Of a stretch of DNA of 42,985 nucleotides, positions 36,797-42,985 are shown piece after piece. Where the stretch lies: IMG/VR virus record IMGVR_UViG_3300047496_000072, positions 1 to 42,985 of that record; one strand, 5' to 3'. Below the pieces are notes generated by a model. It ran no database searches, was not told the DNA's origin, and saw only the letters and a list, made by a program, of their open reading frames with translations. The position numbers were made by a program, and so were the translations under genes. The stretch comes from a virus. How positions within the stretch are numbered: the first letter of the stretch is position 1; every line of letters starts with the position of its first letter.

Positions 36797-37164
36797 TATG
36801 GTCCTGTCGTGTAGCCAGCGTTGTTGAGGGTGGTCGCCTCCGCTGACGTGATTTGGTTGATGCTCCCGCCGTAGTACGTGCGGACCACGTAGGGCACCTG
36901 GTAGGTGTCCACCTCCACGAGGGCACCTCCCGACTCGTAGATGGACCGGACATAGGGGTCGGTCGGGGGCTGGATCATGTTGGGCGGCGTGCCCTGGACC
37001 TGGGAGTCCCTGATCGTTCCGTCCGACATGAGGAAGATGTTGCGGCCCCGGGTCTGCTGCTTGAAGTGCCGAAACAGCGGATTCATGGACGACGGGTGCA
37101 TGATGTCCGGGGTCACGTAGACGGCCGGAACGATGTCGTCGCTCGGAGGTGTGAACGTGGGCAC
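36796..37164 (-). CDS. Small virion-region protein (122 aa)
   Basis: The frame opens at GTG 37164, 10 bases after the previous stop, with a G-rich run just ahead. The product is beta-like (DIVPAVYVTPDIMHPSSMN, RNIFLMSDGTIRDSQVQG, QVPYVVRTYYGGSINQITS). It may be a minor capsid or decoration component by position. No family recognised. The start is uncertain. Confidence 0.62.
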   Translation of the reverse strand: MPTFTPPSDDIVPAVYVTPDIMHPSSMNPLFRHFKQQTRGRNIFLMSDGTIRDSQVQGTPPNMIQPPTDPYVRSIYESGGALVEVDTYQVPYVVRTYYGGSINQITSAEATTLNNAGYTTGP

Positions 37165-37173
37165 CCCCCAATC

Positions 37174-37524
37174 CTACTTGGGGTCGGGGTGAGTGACCTG
37201 TCCGCTGCCATCCTCGAGGTACTGCGGGTCGTCGTCCCAGCCAGGCTCGCCACGCATCCCGATAGTCAGGAGGTCGATGGGCTGCTTGCTCTGGTTCAGC
37301 CGAGGGTCGTCACCCTGCAACACGGGAGGGGTGCTCGTGGGTCGGGCGCCGGGGAGCCAGCCACCGTTCCCCGCCTCTTCCTCCAGGGTCACCGGGTGGT
37401 AGTTATACGGCGACAGGGGCACGTCCCGCTGTACCGGGGGCACCTCCCGGGGGTGGTCGGAGTTGGAGTTGTGGTACCGATACCCTTCCAGGTCGTCGGC
37501 GTGCTGGGGACTGTGATCACGCAC
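37174..37524 (-). CDS. Small hydrophilic virion-region protein (116 aa)
   Basis: GTG 37524 overlaps the previous TAG (TAGTG). The sequence is charged and Pro-rich, probably disordered (RDHSPQHADDLEGYRYHNSN, then SQGTHPDP-like acidic end). No motif recognised. Coupling to the next upstream gene supports it. Confidence 0.62.
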   Translation of the reverse strand: MRDHSPQHADDLEGYRYHNSNSDHPREVPPVQRDVPLSPYNYHPVTLEEEAGNGGWLPGARPTSTPPVLQGDDPRLNQSKQPIDLLTIGMRGEPGWDDDPQYLEDGSGQVTHPDPK

Positions 37525-37751
37525 TAGAAGCCACCCCTGTCGTGGGACAGCTTGGCGCCTGCGACCATGCCCCGGCCACCCTCCATGGTGTTGGCCTTGG
37601 CGGCGGGGATGCGCTCAGGCATCTCGCCGTGGTGGGCCGACTTCACGACGGCGCCAGTGGTGGCCTCGTCAAAGCGAGCCGAGTCGGCTGCGGGAAAGTG
37701 GTGGCGGTGCTCAGGGCCTCCGCTGCCACCTCCGTAACGTCCGTTGTCCAT
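37524..37751 (-). CDS. Small Gly/His-rich protein (75 aa)
   Basis: ATG follows the previous TAG without a gap. Begins DNGRYGGGSGGPEHRHHF and continues with a basic/Ala-rich helix (TGAVVKSAHHGEMPERIPAA). No family recognised. Confidence 0.58.
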   Translation of the reverse strand: MDNGRYGGGSGGPEHRHHFPAADSARFDEATTGAVVKSAHHGEMPERIPAAKANTMEGGRGMVAGAKLSHDRGGF

Positions 37752-37970
37752 CTATCTCACCGGGTCCTGTGCCCTGAAGGGCGGCTTGTCGGGGTCATCG
37801 AGCAGCTCTCTGCCAGGACCATCGTAGGTGCTGCCAGCGGTCTCGATTGCCGAGGTGGGGACGGTGACTGACCCGTCCATTTTGAGGTGCGCTCCACAGC
37901 TGAAGCACTGGAACCCATCGAACTGGGCGCCAAGGTCGAAGCTGCGGCAGTTGCGACAGCTGATGGCCAT
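37752..37970 (-). CDS. Zinc-ribbon protein (72 aa)
   Basis: I chose ATG 37970, two bases after the previous stop. The product starts AISCRNCRSFDLGAQFDGFQ then CFSCGAHLKMDG, a complete four-Cys zinc ribbon of the rubredoxin-like type, followed by an acidic tail. Such ribbons are common in small phage proteins. Function unknown. Confidence 0.72.
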   Translation of the reverse strand: MAISCRNCRSFDLGAQFDGFQCFSCGAHLKMDGSVTVPTSAIETAGSTYDGPGRELLDDPDKPPFRAQDPVR

Positions 37971-37972
37971 GA

Positions 37973-38197
37973 CTAGCTCTTGAACGATCCGGGCTTGGCC
38001 TGCCCACGGTGGAGGTTGAAGTCCATGTTGGTGTGGCTGTCGGCCTTGGGATGCACGTCGCCGGAGCTGTCCTGCGGGTATGGGGTACTGCACCCGTCGT
38101 CGTGCTGGTCTCCATACGGCGACACCAGGTTGGTGCTGTCGATCGGATACACGAACTCTCCGTGCCGGTCTGCGGCTGGGGTTGCGTCGAAACTCAT
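37973..38197 (-). CDS. Small hydrophilic protein (74 aa)
   Basis: ATG 38197 follows GGAGAAC. The sequence is polar with many Asp, His and Ser residues (SFDATPAADRHGEFVYPIDS, then MDFNLHRGQAKPGSFKS). It is the first gene after the capsid gene and its large hairpin. A decoration or minor head role is possible but unsupported. Confidence 0.62.
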   Translation of the reverse strand: MSFDATPAADRHGEFVYPIDSTNLVSPYGDQHDDGCSTPYPQDSSGDVHPKADSHTNMDFNLHRGQAKPGSFKS

Positions 38198-38221
38198 GTG
38201 TTCTCCTGTTCGTCCCGTAGC

Positions 38222-38286
38222 GGGCCGGGGAGCGAGTCCATGTGCCTCCCGAGGGGCATTCCTACTGACTCACTACTCCCCGGCCC
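38222..38286 (-). other. Three-tier stem-loop after the capsid gene
   Basis: Perfect 11-bp outer arms (GGGCCGGGGAG 38222-38232, CTCCCCGGCCC 38276-38286), a middle GAGTC/GACTC pair (38234-38238, 38267-38271) and an inner hairpin (38243-38258, loop CCGA) nest in a 65-base element in the gap between the capsid and the 74-aa gene. No U-run follows, so it may limit read-through or protect the capsid mRNA end and not be a simple terminator. Confidence 0.6.
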
Positions 38287-38303
38287 TGCCGGGTGGTTAC
38301 AGA

Positions 38304-39290
38304 CTACAGCGAGGTGTTGCTTCCAGCGGTGGCGTTCTGGCCGACCGAGGATGCGGACTCCACACGGTAGAGGGCGGCCTGGCGGAAGATGCCGTAAGCA
38401 CCGAGCCAGTACCAACCCATGGGGACCCAACGACGGAGGTAGTCCGTGATCGGGCCGGGGGCCACACGGGGGAGGGCACCGTTGCCATCGGCGCTGGAGT
38501 ACGCCTTGGCGAGGGCCTGCCGCCCGAGGATGAGCGTCCCGTACACGTCGGTGTCCGTGGTGGACGACCCGGCGTCTGCGAAGATCGGGGTGCGGGGGGT
38601 CTCCACGAACCTCGTGCCTTCAAAGGCGCCAATCTCACCGCTCCAGATTTCTCCGGGCTGCGAGTACGTGTGCGGGTCACGCCACGAAGCGGAGCCGGTC
38701 TGGCCCCTGAAGTCGTAGCTGACATCCGGGTGGATAAAGCCGCAGTACAGGCCAGCGATGCTGGGCACGTTGTTGCGGACCAGGACGGCACGGGCGAGCC
38801 GTGCGTCCGCAGCACCGAACGTGTTCAGCGGCGTGACCGAGGAGCGGCCGGACGGGGCGGCGCCGGTACCTGTCGAATAGGCCACCGTGGTGCCACCCTG
38901 GAGCACGCCCAGGGCGATGGTGTCCAACGACTTGCCAGCGTTGAAGCCGATGACATTCGCAACCACCGGGTCGAACGGCACGAACGAGGTCCCTCGCAGC
39001 AAGGCGGAGGTGAGGACGGCGGCGCCGTACTCGGCCAAGGTGAGGGTGACGGTCGTGTCGGCCAGCACCAGTGGGGTGATGTCCGTGGACTCGTTGATCG
39101 AAGCCGACTGGGTGGCCAGGTCCGACTGCACGACGAACTTGACAGCGTTTCCAACCATGGACTGGTTGGTCGGCTGCACGTCCGCCACTGCGTCGTAGTA
39201 CAGCTCAGGACGCAGTGCGTAATACGCACGGAGTTCCCAGGCTGTCTGGTCCCAATCGACCGCAGAGCCGATTGTGATGCCGGAGGGCAT
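38304..39290 (-). CDS. Major capsid protein (HK97-type, N4-gp56-like)
   Basis: The 328-aa product follows the scaffold-like gene by 21 bases. Its pattern resembles the N4-gp56 family of HK97-fold capsid proteins: RAYYALRPELYYDAVADVQP, VKFVVQSDLATQSASINE, VTLTLAEYGAAVLTSALLRG, YCGFIHPDVSYDFRGQTG and DTDVYGTLILGRQALAKAYS. Length and the place right after a scaffold candidate and a dedicated promoter support major capsid protein. High-level expression is expected. The family call is by sequence pattern. Confidence 0.85.
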   Translation of the reverse strand: MPSGITIGSAVDWDQTAWELRAYYALRPELYYDAVADVQPTNQSMVGNAVKFVVQSDLATQSASINESTDITPLVLADTTVTLTLAEYGAAVLTSALLRGTSFVPFDPVVANVIGFNAGKSLDTIALGVLQGGTTVAYSTGTGAAPSGRSSVTPLNTFGAADARLARAVLVRNNVPSIAGLYCGFIHPDVSYDFRGQTGSASWRDPHTYSQPGEIWSGEIGAFEGTRFVETPRTPIFADAGSSTTDTDVYGTLILGRQALAKAYSSADGNGALPRVAPGPITDYLRRWVPMGWYWLGAYGIFRQAALYRVESASSVGQNATAGSNTSL

Positions 39291-39311
39291 GTCTGTCTCT
39301 TTCGGGGTTGG

Positions 39312-39809
39312 TTAGCCGACCAGGGCGCCAGTGACTCCGCCGTACCGCCCGAAGATTTCCGCAAACTTCTGATCGTAAGCGGGGTCTGTGGGCGACAGAG
39401 CTGCGAGTTCTTTGTTGCGCTCGGCCAACTTGTCGGGTGGGGGTGTTCCCTGGCCATTGGCCGCAAAGTCGTTCGCTGCGTTGAGCGCATCGACCTCGCC
39501 ACGGATGGGGTCGGGGGTGCCAGATGACTGGCCTCCGAAAGATTCCTGCCACTCCTGCCGGATGGCTTCCGGGGACTCTTCGCCCTGGTAGCCAGCGATG
39601 AAGTAGCTTGCCCTCTTGTCCTCCAGCGGGATGCCCGCCTGGACAAAAGCACGCTCTTTCTTCAGCTGCTTGTTCTCTGCAAGGGCTTCCTTGCCCTCCT
39701 CAGCCAGCTTCTCCAGGCGCCGGATGTCCTTGCGGGACAACTGGACCATCCTGGGTGAGCCGTCCGGGGTGACCGGGTTGCCATTGGCGTCAAACAGTTC
39801 GTCAGTCAT
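39312..39809 (-). CDS. Scaffold-like capsid assembly protein (165 aa)
   Basis: I chose ATG 39809 (TDELFDANGNPVTP) behind GGAGAG. The product is acidic with a central coiled coil (SRKDIRRLEKLAEEGKEALA, ENKQLKKERAFVQAGIPLED) and a charged C-terminal region. This shape, and the position before the capsid gene, are typical of phage scaffolding proteins, which shape the procapsid and then leave. The role is inferred. Confidence 0.75.
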   Translation of the reverse strand: MTDELFDANGNPVTPDGSPRMVQLSRKDIRRLEKLAEEGKEALAENKQLKKERAFVQAGIPLEDKRASYFIAGYQGEESPEAIRQEWQESFGGQSSGTPDPIRGEVDALNAANDFAANGQGTPPPDKLAERNKELAALSPTDPAYDQKFAEIFGRYGGVTGALVG

Positions 39810-39906
39810 TCGGTTCTCTCCTGTTGCTCGTACACGCCAGCCACGGAGGTGTGGAGGGCGGGGAGGTCCCTGGACATGGGACAGCACAGGACGTGAGGGG
39901 AGGGAC

Positions 39907-39969
39907 GGCCCCTAGGGCCTGTCAGCACACGAGCGGCTCTTCGCTACCGGGTGTGTGGAGGCCCGGTAG
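39907..39969 (-). other. Hairpins in the scaffold/capsid leader
   Basis: The predicted 5' leader (about 39810-40011, roughly 200 bases, no gene) contains a perfect 8-bp hairpin (CTACCGGG/CCCGGTAG, 39944-39951 with 39962-39969) and a second stem GGCCC/GGGCC near 39908-39919. They may stabilise the late mRNA or affect its translation. Confidence 0.45.
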
Positions 39970-40009
39970 GACCGTGGAGGCGCTTCAACGCACATGGGCG
40001 GAGCGCAAC

Positions 40010-40045
40010 CAAGACTCAGTATACAGATTAGTTGAGTCTTGTCAA
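40010..40045 (-). promoter_or_regulatory. Capsid-operon promoter inside a perfect inverted repeat
   Basis: On the minus strand TTGACA (40045-40040), 16 bases, then TATACT (40023-40018). A perfect 9-bp inverted repeat (CAAGACTCA 40010-40018, TGAGTCTTG 40033-40041) has one arm touching each element. The transcript would carry a leader of about 200 bases before the scaffold gene. The dyad suggests operator control. Confidence 0.7.
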
Positions 40046-40214
40046 GTAACTACCCTCGCCACCACTGCATGTCGACATAATCCGACATTGCAGCAAAGCC
40101 GGGATATTCCGACAAGTAACTACCCTCGCCACCACTGCATGTCGACATAATCCGACATTGCAGCAAAGCCGGGATATTCCGACAAGTAACTACCCTCGCC
40201 ACCACTGCATGTCG
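40043..40214. repeat. 70-bp tandem repeat, 2.5 copies
   Basis: Two full units (40043-40112 and 40113-40182) and a 32-base partial third (40183-40214) are identical. The partial unit is the 3' end of the 56-aa gene, so the array copies that gene's last codons and stop plus following DNA. Each full unit contains an ATG-opened end reading MQWWRG then TAG. Confidence 0.92.
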
Positions 40215-40360
40215 GGTGCCCAGTACAGATGTTCAGGGCAAACACGCCAGGTGAGCTGGGTCTGTCCCGGGATCAGCCGGAGTTCATGGACCGGGTTGCC
40301 GCAGCGGTAGACCTCATTGCCCGAGGCGTCGTACCGGGCGAACTGGCAGCCGTCAGCCAT
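40190..40360 (-). CDS. Small zinc-type protein (56 aa) whose 3' end is tandemly duplicated
   Basis: ATG 40360 overlaps the previous gene's stop region and follows AAGGA. Cys residues at about 5, 26 and 48 with His (DGCQFARYDASGNEVYRCGN, then WRVCPEHLYW) suggest a zinc knuckle. The last codons (DMQWWRG, stop) lie in the 70-bp repeat, and two more copies of this end follow downstream. Function unknown. Confidence 0.68.
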   Translation of the reverse strand: MADGCQFARYDASGNEVYRCGNPVHELRLIPGQTQLTWRVCPEHLYWAPDMQWWRG

Positions 40361-41411
40361 TCCTTGGCGTAGCTCCCAGGCCGGTGATGCCCCGGTTCTG
40401 GGTCTCAGCGAAGTGGTAGTTACCCTGGAACACGGCCTCACGCTGTTGCGCCCGCTCCGCTATGGCCTGAGCGTCCGGGGCGTTGCCGCCGAACTCAGCG
40501 CCCAGCTGTACCGGCTCAGCGATGGCCTGCTCAGCGGAGCCGGGGAGGGCCGTGAAGAGCTGGGACTGCTTGGCCAGGTCCTCAAAGCCCTTCTGGGCCG
40601 AGGAGTCCGTGACCCCCATCTGAGCCAGCGCCATCTGCTGGTCAGCCCCGATGGCGCCGTACCCCGTCCGGGTGGCCTCGGCGCCGATCTGGGCAGCCGT
40701 GAACTGGTTCTGGAGCAGCGGCAGGGCTGTCTCGGGGTTGAGGTAGTAGGCGGCCAGTCCCCCTGGGCCAACGCCGTAGTCATCCTGGAACTGCTTGAGC
40801 ACGTCAGGCGGGGCCTTCAGTGCAGCCGTGAGTCCCTGGGTGATCCTGGCATCGAGTTCAGTGGTACTTACGTCGTGGCCCATCAAGGTCACCAGCTCGT
40901 TGGTGTTGATGAAGCCCTGGGGCAGCCCGGCCTGCTGAGCCACGCCAGTGGCGTAGTCCTGGTAGCTGAGAATCTGGGCCTCAGTCATGGCTGGCAGGCC
41001 AGCGGCGGTGCGAGCCTTGGCCACCTGCCCAAAGATGGAGTTGACGTAGAACTGCTGCTGCCGCATCGAGTAGAGAATCTGGTCGATGCTGTTGTTGGAC
41101 TGAATCTGCTGGGTGGCCCACTGGACAGCATCCTGGCCAAAGCCCCATGAGGTCAGCTCAGAGCTGATGATTGCCACGGCGTCCTGGTCCGTGATGGGGT
41201 TCCCGTTGGCGTCCGTGGTCGTGCCAGTCCCCAGCGCAGGACCCGTCGTGCCAGCCCCCCCGTTGCCGGTGGCGGCGGGCCTGCTCGGCTTCAGGATCGC
41301 CGTGGCCGGGATGCCACCCGGGAACTTGGTCGTGGCCTTGGGGTGGACGCTGCCACCTGCGTACTTGCTCAGGGTGTTGACGTCTGGAGGTGCTCCGAGG
41401 AAGTTAGCCAT
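40353..41411 (-). CDS. Internal virion-type protein (352 aa)
   Basis: ATG 41411 follows the previous stop by two bases. A Gly/Thr/Pro-rich N-terminal third gives way to helical regions (ISSELTSWGFGQDAVQWATQ, then SIDQILYSMRQQQFYVNSIF) and a Gln/Ala-rich C-terminus. It is last in a chain of four large virion genes after the portal (1709, 614, 382 and 352 aa). An internal core or ejection protein role is inferred from position. No enzymatic motif seen. Confidence 0.7.
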   Translation of the reverse strand: MANFLGAPPDVNTLSKYAGGSVHPKATTKFPGGIPATAILKPSRPAATGNGGAGTTGPALGTGTTTDANGNPITDQDAVAIISSELTSWGFGQDAVQWATQQIQSNNSIDQILYSMRQQQFYVNSIFGQVAKARTAAGLPAMTEAQILSYQDYATGVAQQAGLPQGFINTNELVTLMGHDVSTTELDARITQGLTAALKAPPDVLKQFQDDYGVGPGGLAAYYLNPETALPLLQNQFTAAQIGAEATRTGYGAIGADQQMALAQMGVTDSSAQKGFEDLAKQSQLFTALPGSAEQAIAEPVQLGAEFGGNAPDAQAIAERAQQREAVFQGNYHFAETQNRGITGLGATPRNG

Positions 41412-41413
41412 AT

Positions 41414-42562
41414 CTAGTTGATAGGTACGCCGCTGATGGACGGTGCCCCGGCGTCATTGAAGGCGGTGCTCCCAGCGGGGCCGGTCGGGGCCTTGCCGAA
41501 CACCTGGGCCAGGCCCGAGGCGATGGAGCTGGCCCGGTCCTTGGCGTTGACCGAGTTCATGTAGCCGTACTGGGGGTCCTTCATGATCGTCTGCTGCCAG
41601 TCGTAGAGAGACATAGCGGTGGGCGTCCCACCGGGGCCGGGCGTGGACAGCGGGCGCTGCCACTTGGCCTGCGTCATGTCGATGCTATCGGGAGCCACGC
41701 CAAGCAGCTGAGCTGCGACTTCCTTGTACGGCGTCACGTAGTCGGCGGGGGTGATCCCGGACTTGATGGCTCCGGCGATACTGGGGTAGAGGGATGCCGC
41801 CTGGTTCTGGAAGTAGGCGTCCACTCCGTCCAGGGTCATGTGCCCACCAGCCAACGACGTGGCAAAGGACTGGGCGGTGGAGTTGGAGATGGGCACCAGA
41901 TACTTGGCCGCTTCGTTCTGGATCGACTGCACCGAGGACTGCAGTGAGCCGCCCGCACCCACGCCCGTCGTGATTCCGGCGTACTTGAACTGCATGTTGC
42001 CCTTGGAATCCGTGACGATGTTCTGGGAGATGTTGTCCTTGATCTGCTGGTCCGTCCAGCCAAGGGCAAGCGACTGGCTGGCCAGCAGGCTGAGCTGGGC
42101 GCCCGTGGCCTGGAACCCCATCTGCGAGAGTGTGGCTCCCAGGGACGACTCCTGCGCCGACATGTCGGCCTGGGACTGGCCGGGGTCGGTCTGGACTTCC
42201 TGAATCCACTTGCGAACAGAGTCGCCGTGGGTCTGCCACCAGGGGGTGGACTGCAGGGCGGCGGTGACGGCGGTCTCGTCGGCGCCGGTCTGGGCCATCT
42301 GGACAATGACACTGCCCAGGTCCGGGACGTTGAGCATCCAGGCCAGGTCGGGGTACTGGTTCTCCACCGCCGTGATGGCGTCTGCGCCAACGGTTGAGGC
42401 CGTGGATGCGCCCGGAGTGCCCGGGGTGCCCGCTCCTCCCACGCCGCCCGGCACGCCCGAAAGGGCAGCCTGCTGCTGGGACTGGAGAGCCGAGAGATAG
42501 GACCCTCCGCCTGCGGCCACCGCCGCATGAAGGGCCTCCCAGTCTTGCTGAGTCATACTCAC
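41414..42562 (-). CDS. Internal virion-type protein (382 aa)
   Basis: GTG 42562 overlaps the tail-lysin stop (GTGA). The N-terminus MTQQDWEALHAAVAAGGGSY resembles a segment near the end of the lysin (MTPADWAALSKA). Long helical repeats follow (ESSLGATLSQMGFQATGAQL, LLASQSLALGWTDQQIKDNI), with a Gly/Pro linker between about 35 and 60. No catalytic motif is visible. The position suggests an internal virion or ejection component working with the lysin. Confidence 0.72.
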   Translation of the reverse strand: MSMTQQDWEALHAAVAAGGGSYLSALQSQQQAALSGVPGGVGGAGTPGTPGASTASTVGADAITAVENQYPDLAWMLNVPDLGSVIVQMAQTGADETAVTAALQSTPWWQTHGDSVRKWIQEVQTDPGQSQADMSAQESSLGATLSQMGFQATGAQLSLLASQSLALGWTDQQIKDNISQNIVTDSKGNMQFKYAGITTGVGAGGSLQSSVQSIQNEAAKYLVPISNSTAQSFATSLAGGHMTLDGVDAYFQNQAASLYPSIAGAIKSGITPADYVTPYKEVAAQLLGVAPDSIDMTQAKWQRPLSTPGPGGTPTAMSLYDWQQTIMKDPQYGYMNSVNAKDRASSIASGLAQVFGKAPTGPAGSTAFNDAGAPSISGVPIN

Positions 42563-42985
42563 GAGGTCTGCGCCGCCAGGGAGACCGGAGTGTTGCGAAC
42601 TCCCGAGGCTCCGGCGTTTGCGCCGAGCGTCTTGTTGATGGAGTCAAACACATTGAGCAGGTTATTCTGCTGAAACTGGCCTGAGTCCTGGTTCTCCAAG
42701 ACGTTGGTCGCAGCGTCGTCCACGGAGGAGGCGCCAGCGGGCGTTGGGGTGACCGTCACGTTGTCTGCACCCGTCCCCGCAGCCGGAGTGGCACCTGCGG
42801 CAGCACCCGTCAGGTACGCCTGGGCACCGGGGGTGGCCCCAGCCTTGGAGAGGGCCGCCCAGTCGGCGGGAGTCATCCGGTTGGAGGTGACTGAGGTCAC
42901 GCCCACCAGGTCCTTGCGCTCCAGGACGCCGGACTGCACCTGCACCTTGGTGCCCGTGTGCGGGGCCACAATCATCTGGTCGTTG
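42559..42985 (-). CDS. Tail lysin, 3' part (C-terminal segment)
   Basis: The frame continues from the lysin at 1-1545 across the 127-base overlap. Unique new sequence is 42858-42559, and the whole gene is 614 aa. This part completes the NlpC/P60 domain (MIVAPHTGTKVQVQ) and adds about 100 residues of Ala/Thr/Gly-rich linker with a MTPADWAALSKAGATPGA module and a C-terminal tail (NLLNVFDSINKTLGANAG). An apparent start at 42975 is an internal Met, not the gene start. Confidence 0.88.
   Translation of the reverse strand, partial: NDQMIVAPHTGTKVQVQSGVLERKDLVGVTSVTSNRMTPADWAALSKAGATPGAQAYLTGAAAGATPAAGTGADNVTVTPTPAGASSVDDAATNVLENQDSGQFQQNNLLNVFDSINKTLGANAGASGVRNTPVSLAAQTS
42859..42985. repeat. Terminal direct repeat (copy 2), circular-contig overlap
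   Basis: Identical to bases 1-127; see that entry. Confidence 0.95.

Noticed and set aside
40043-40214. CRISPR array
   Set aside because: The 70-bp units are direct tandem copies without spacers and contain a gene end.
42559-42975. Independent 138-aa gene starting at 42975
   Set aside because: Its first Met is internal to the NlpC/P60 domain of the lysin, which continues through the circular junction.

Overview
The window looks like one complete genome of a tailed double-stranded DNA phage, recovered as a circular contig. The first 127 bases (1-127) recur exactly as the last 127 (42859-42985). One reading frame runs through that overlap, so the unique genome is 42,858 bp and the linear ends cut the tail-lysin gene in two. 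The sequence is GC-rich, with many GTG starts and stop/start overlaps (GTGA, ATGA, TAGTG, TAATG). Several features point to an actinobacterial host: a perfect actinobacterial DnaA box (TTGTCCACA on the minus strand), a secreted Rpf-like muralytic protein, and a lysin of a type common in actinophages. I recognise no tape measure or major tail tube protein. Large internal-virion-type proteins, a probable N4-gp56-like capsid protein and two proteins placed like a podovirus adaptor and nozzle suggest a short-tailed virion. I see no integrase, DNA polymerase, helicase or primase.

Layout. Late genes are all on the minus strand. Starting at a divergent promoter near 11.54 kb they read leftwards: two small genes, terminase large subunit, portal, two small genes, a 1709-aa virion protein and the transglycosylase/NlpC-P60 tail lysin, which crosses the contig ends. 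They continue from 42.98 kb down: two internal virion proteins, a small zinc protein, a block with a 70-bp tandem repeat, an inverted-repeat promoter and a leader, then scaffold, major capsid and small virion genes. Next comes a sugar/ADP-ribose module (macro domain, GT4-type glycosyltransferase, PLP sugar dehydratase-like protein, 23-aa zinc peptide, GT2-like protein), then adaptor, nozzle-like protein, fibre, lysin and three membrane proteins ending at 26.67 kb.

Early genes are on the plus strand. At 11.6-14.5 kb lie an HTH-like protein, a metallophosphoesterase, a nucleoside deoxyribosyltransferase-like fusion and small Cys proteins. From 19.9 to 26.8 kb lie an ATP-grasp ligase, an origin-like region, SSB, many tiny zinc-ribbon proteins, a Rad52-type annealing protein, an XRE regulator, the secreted muralytic protein and a nuclease. 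Between these two blocks a minus-strand island (14.5-19.7 kb) carries a tRNA-like structured RNA candidate, a mostly non-coding stretch, and an operon ending in a class II glutamine amidotransferase-like protein and a Cys-rich amidoligase.

The most interesting system is the amidoligase, Ntn-type amidotransferase and ATP-grasp ligase set at 17.2-20.6 kb. It is transcribed divergently from one intergenic region that carries two oppositely oriented copies of a long shared promoter/operator motif. The enzymes are of types known to form amide or peptide bonds, and nothing in the window identifies their substrate. Secondary points of interest are the sugar module with a Lys-to-His PLP enzyme, the tRNA-like RNA, the origin-like DnaA-box and iteron region, and the 70-bp repeats that copy a gene's 3' end.
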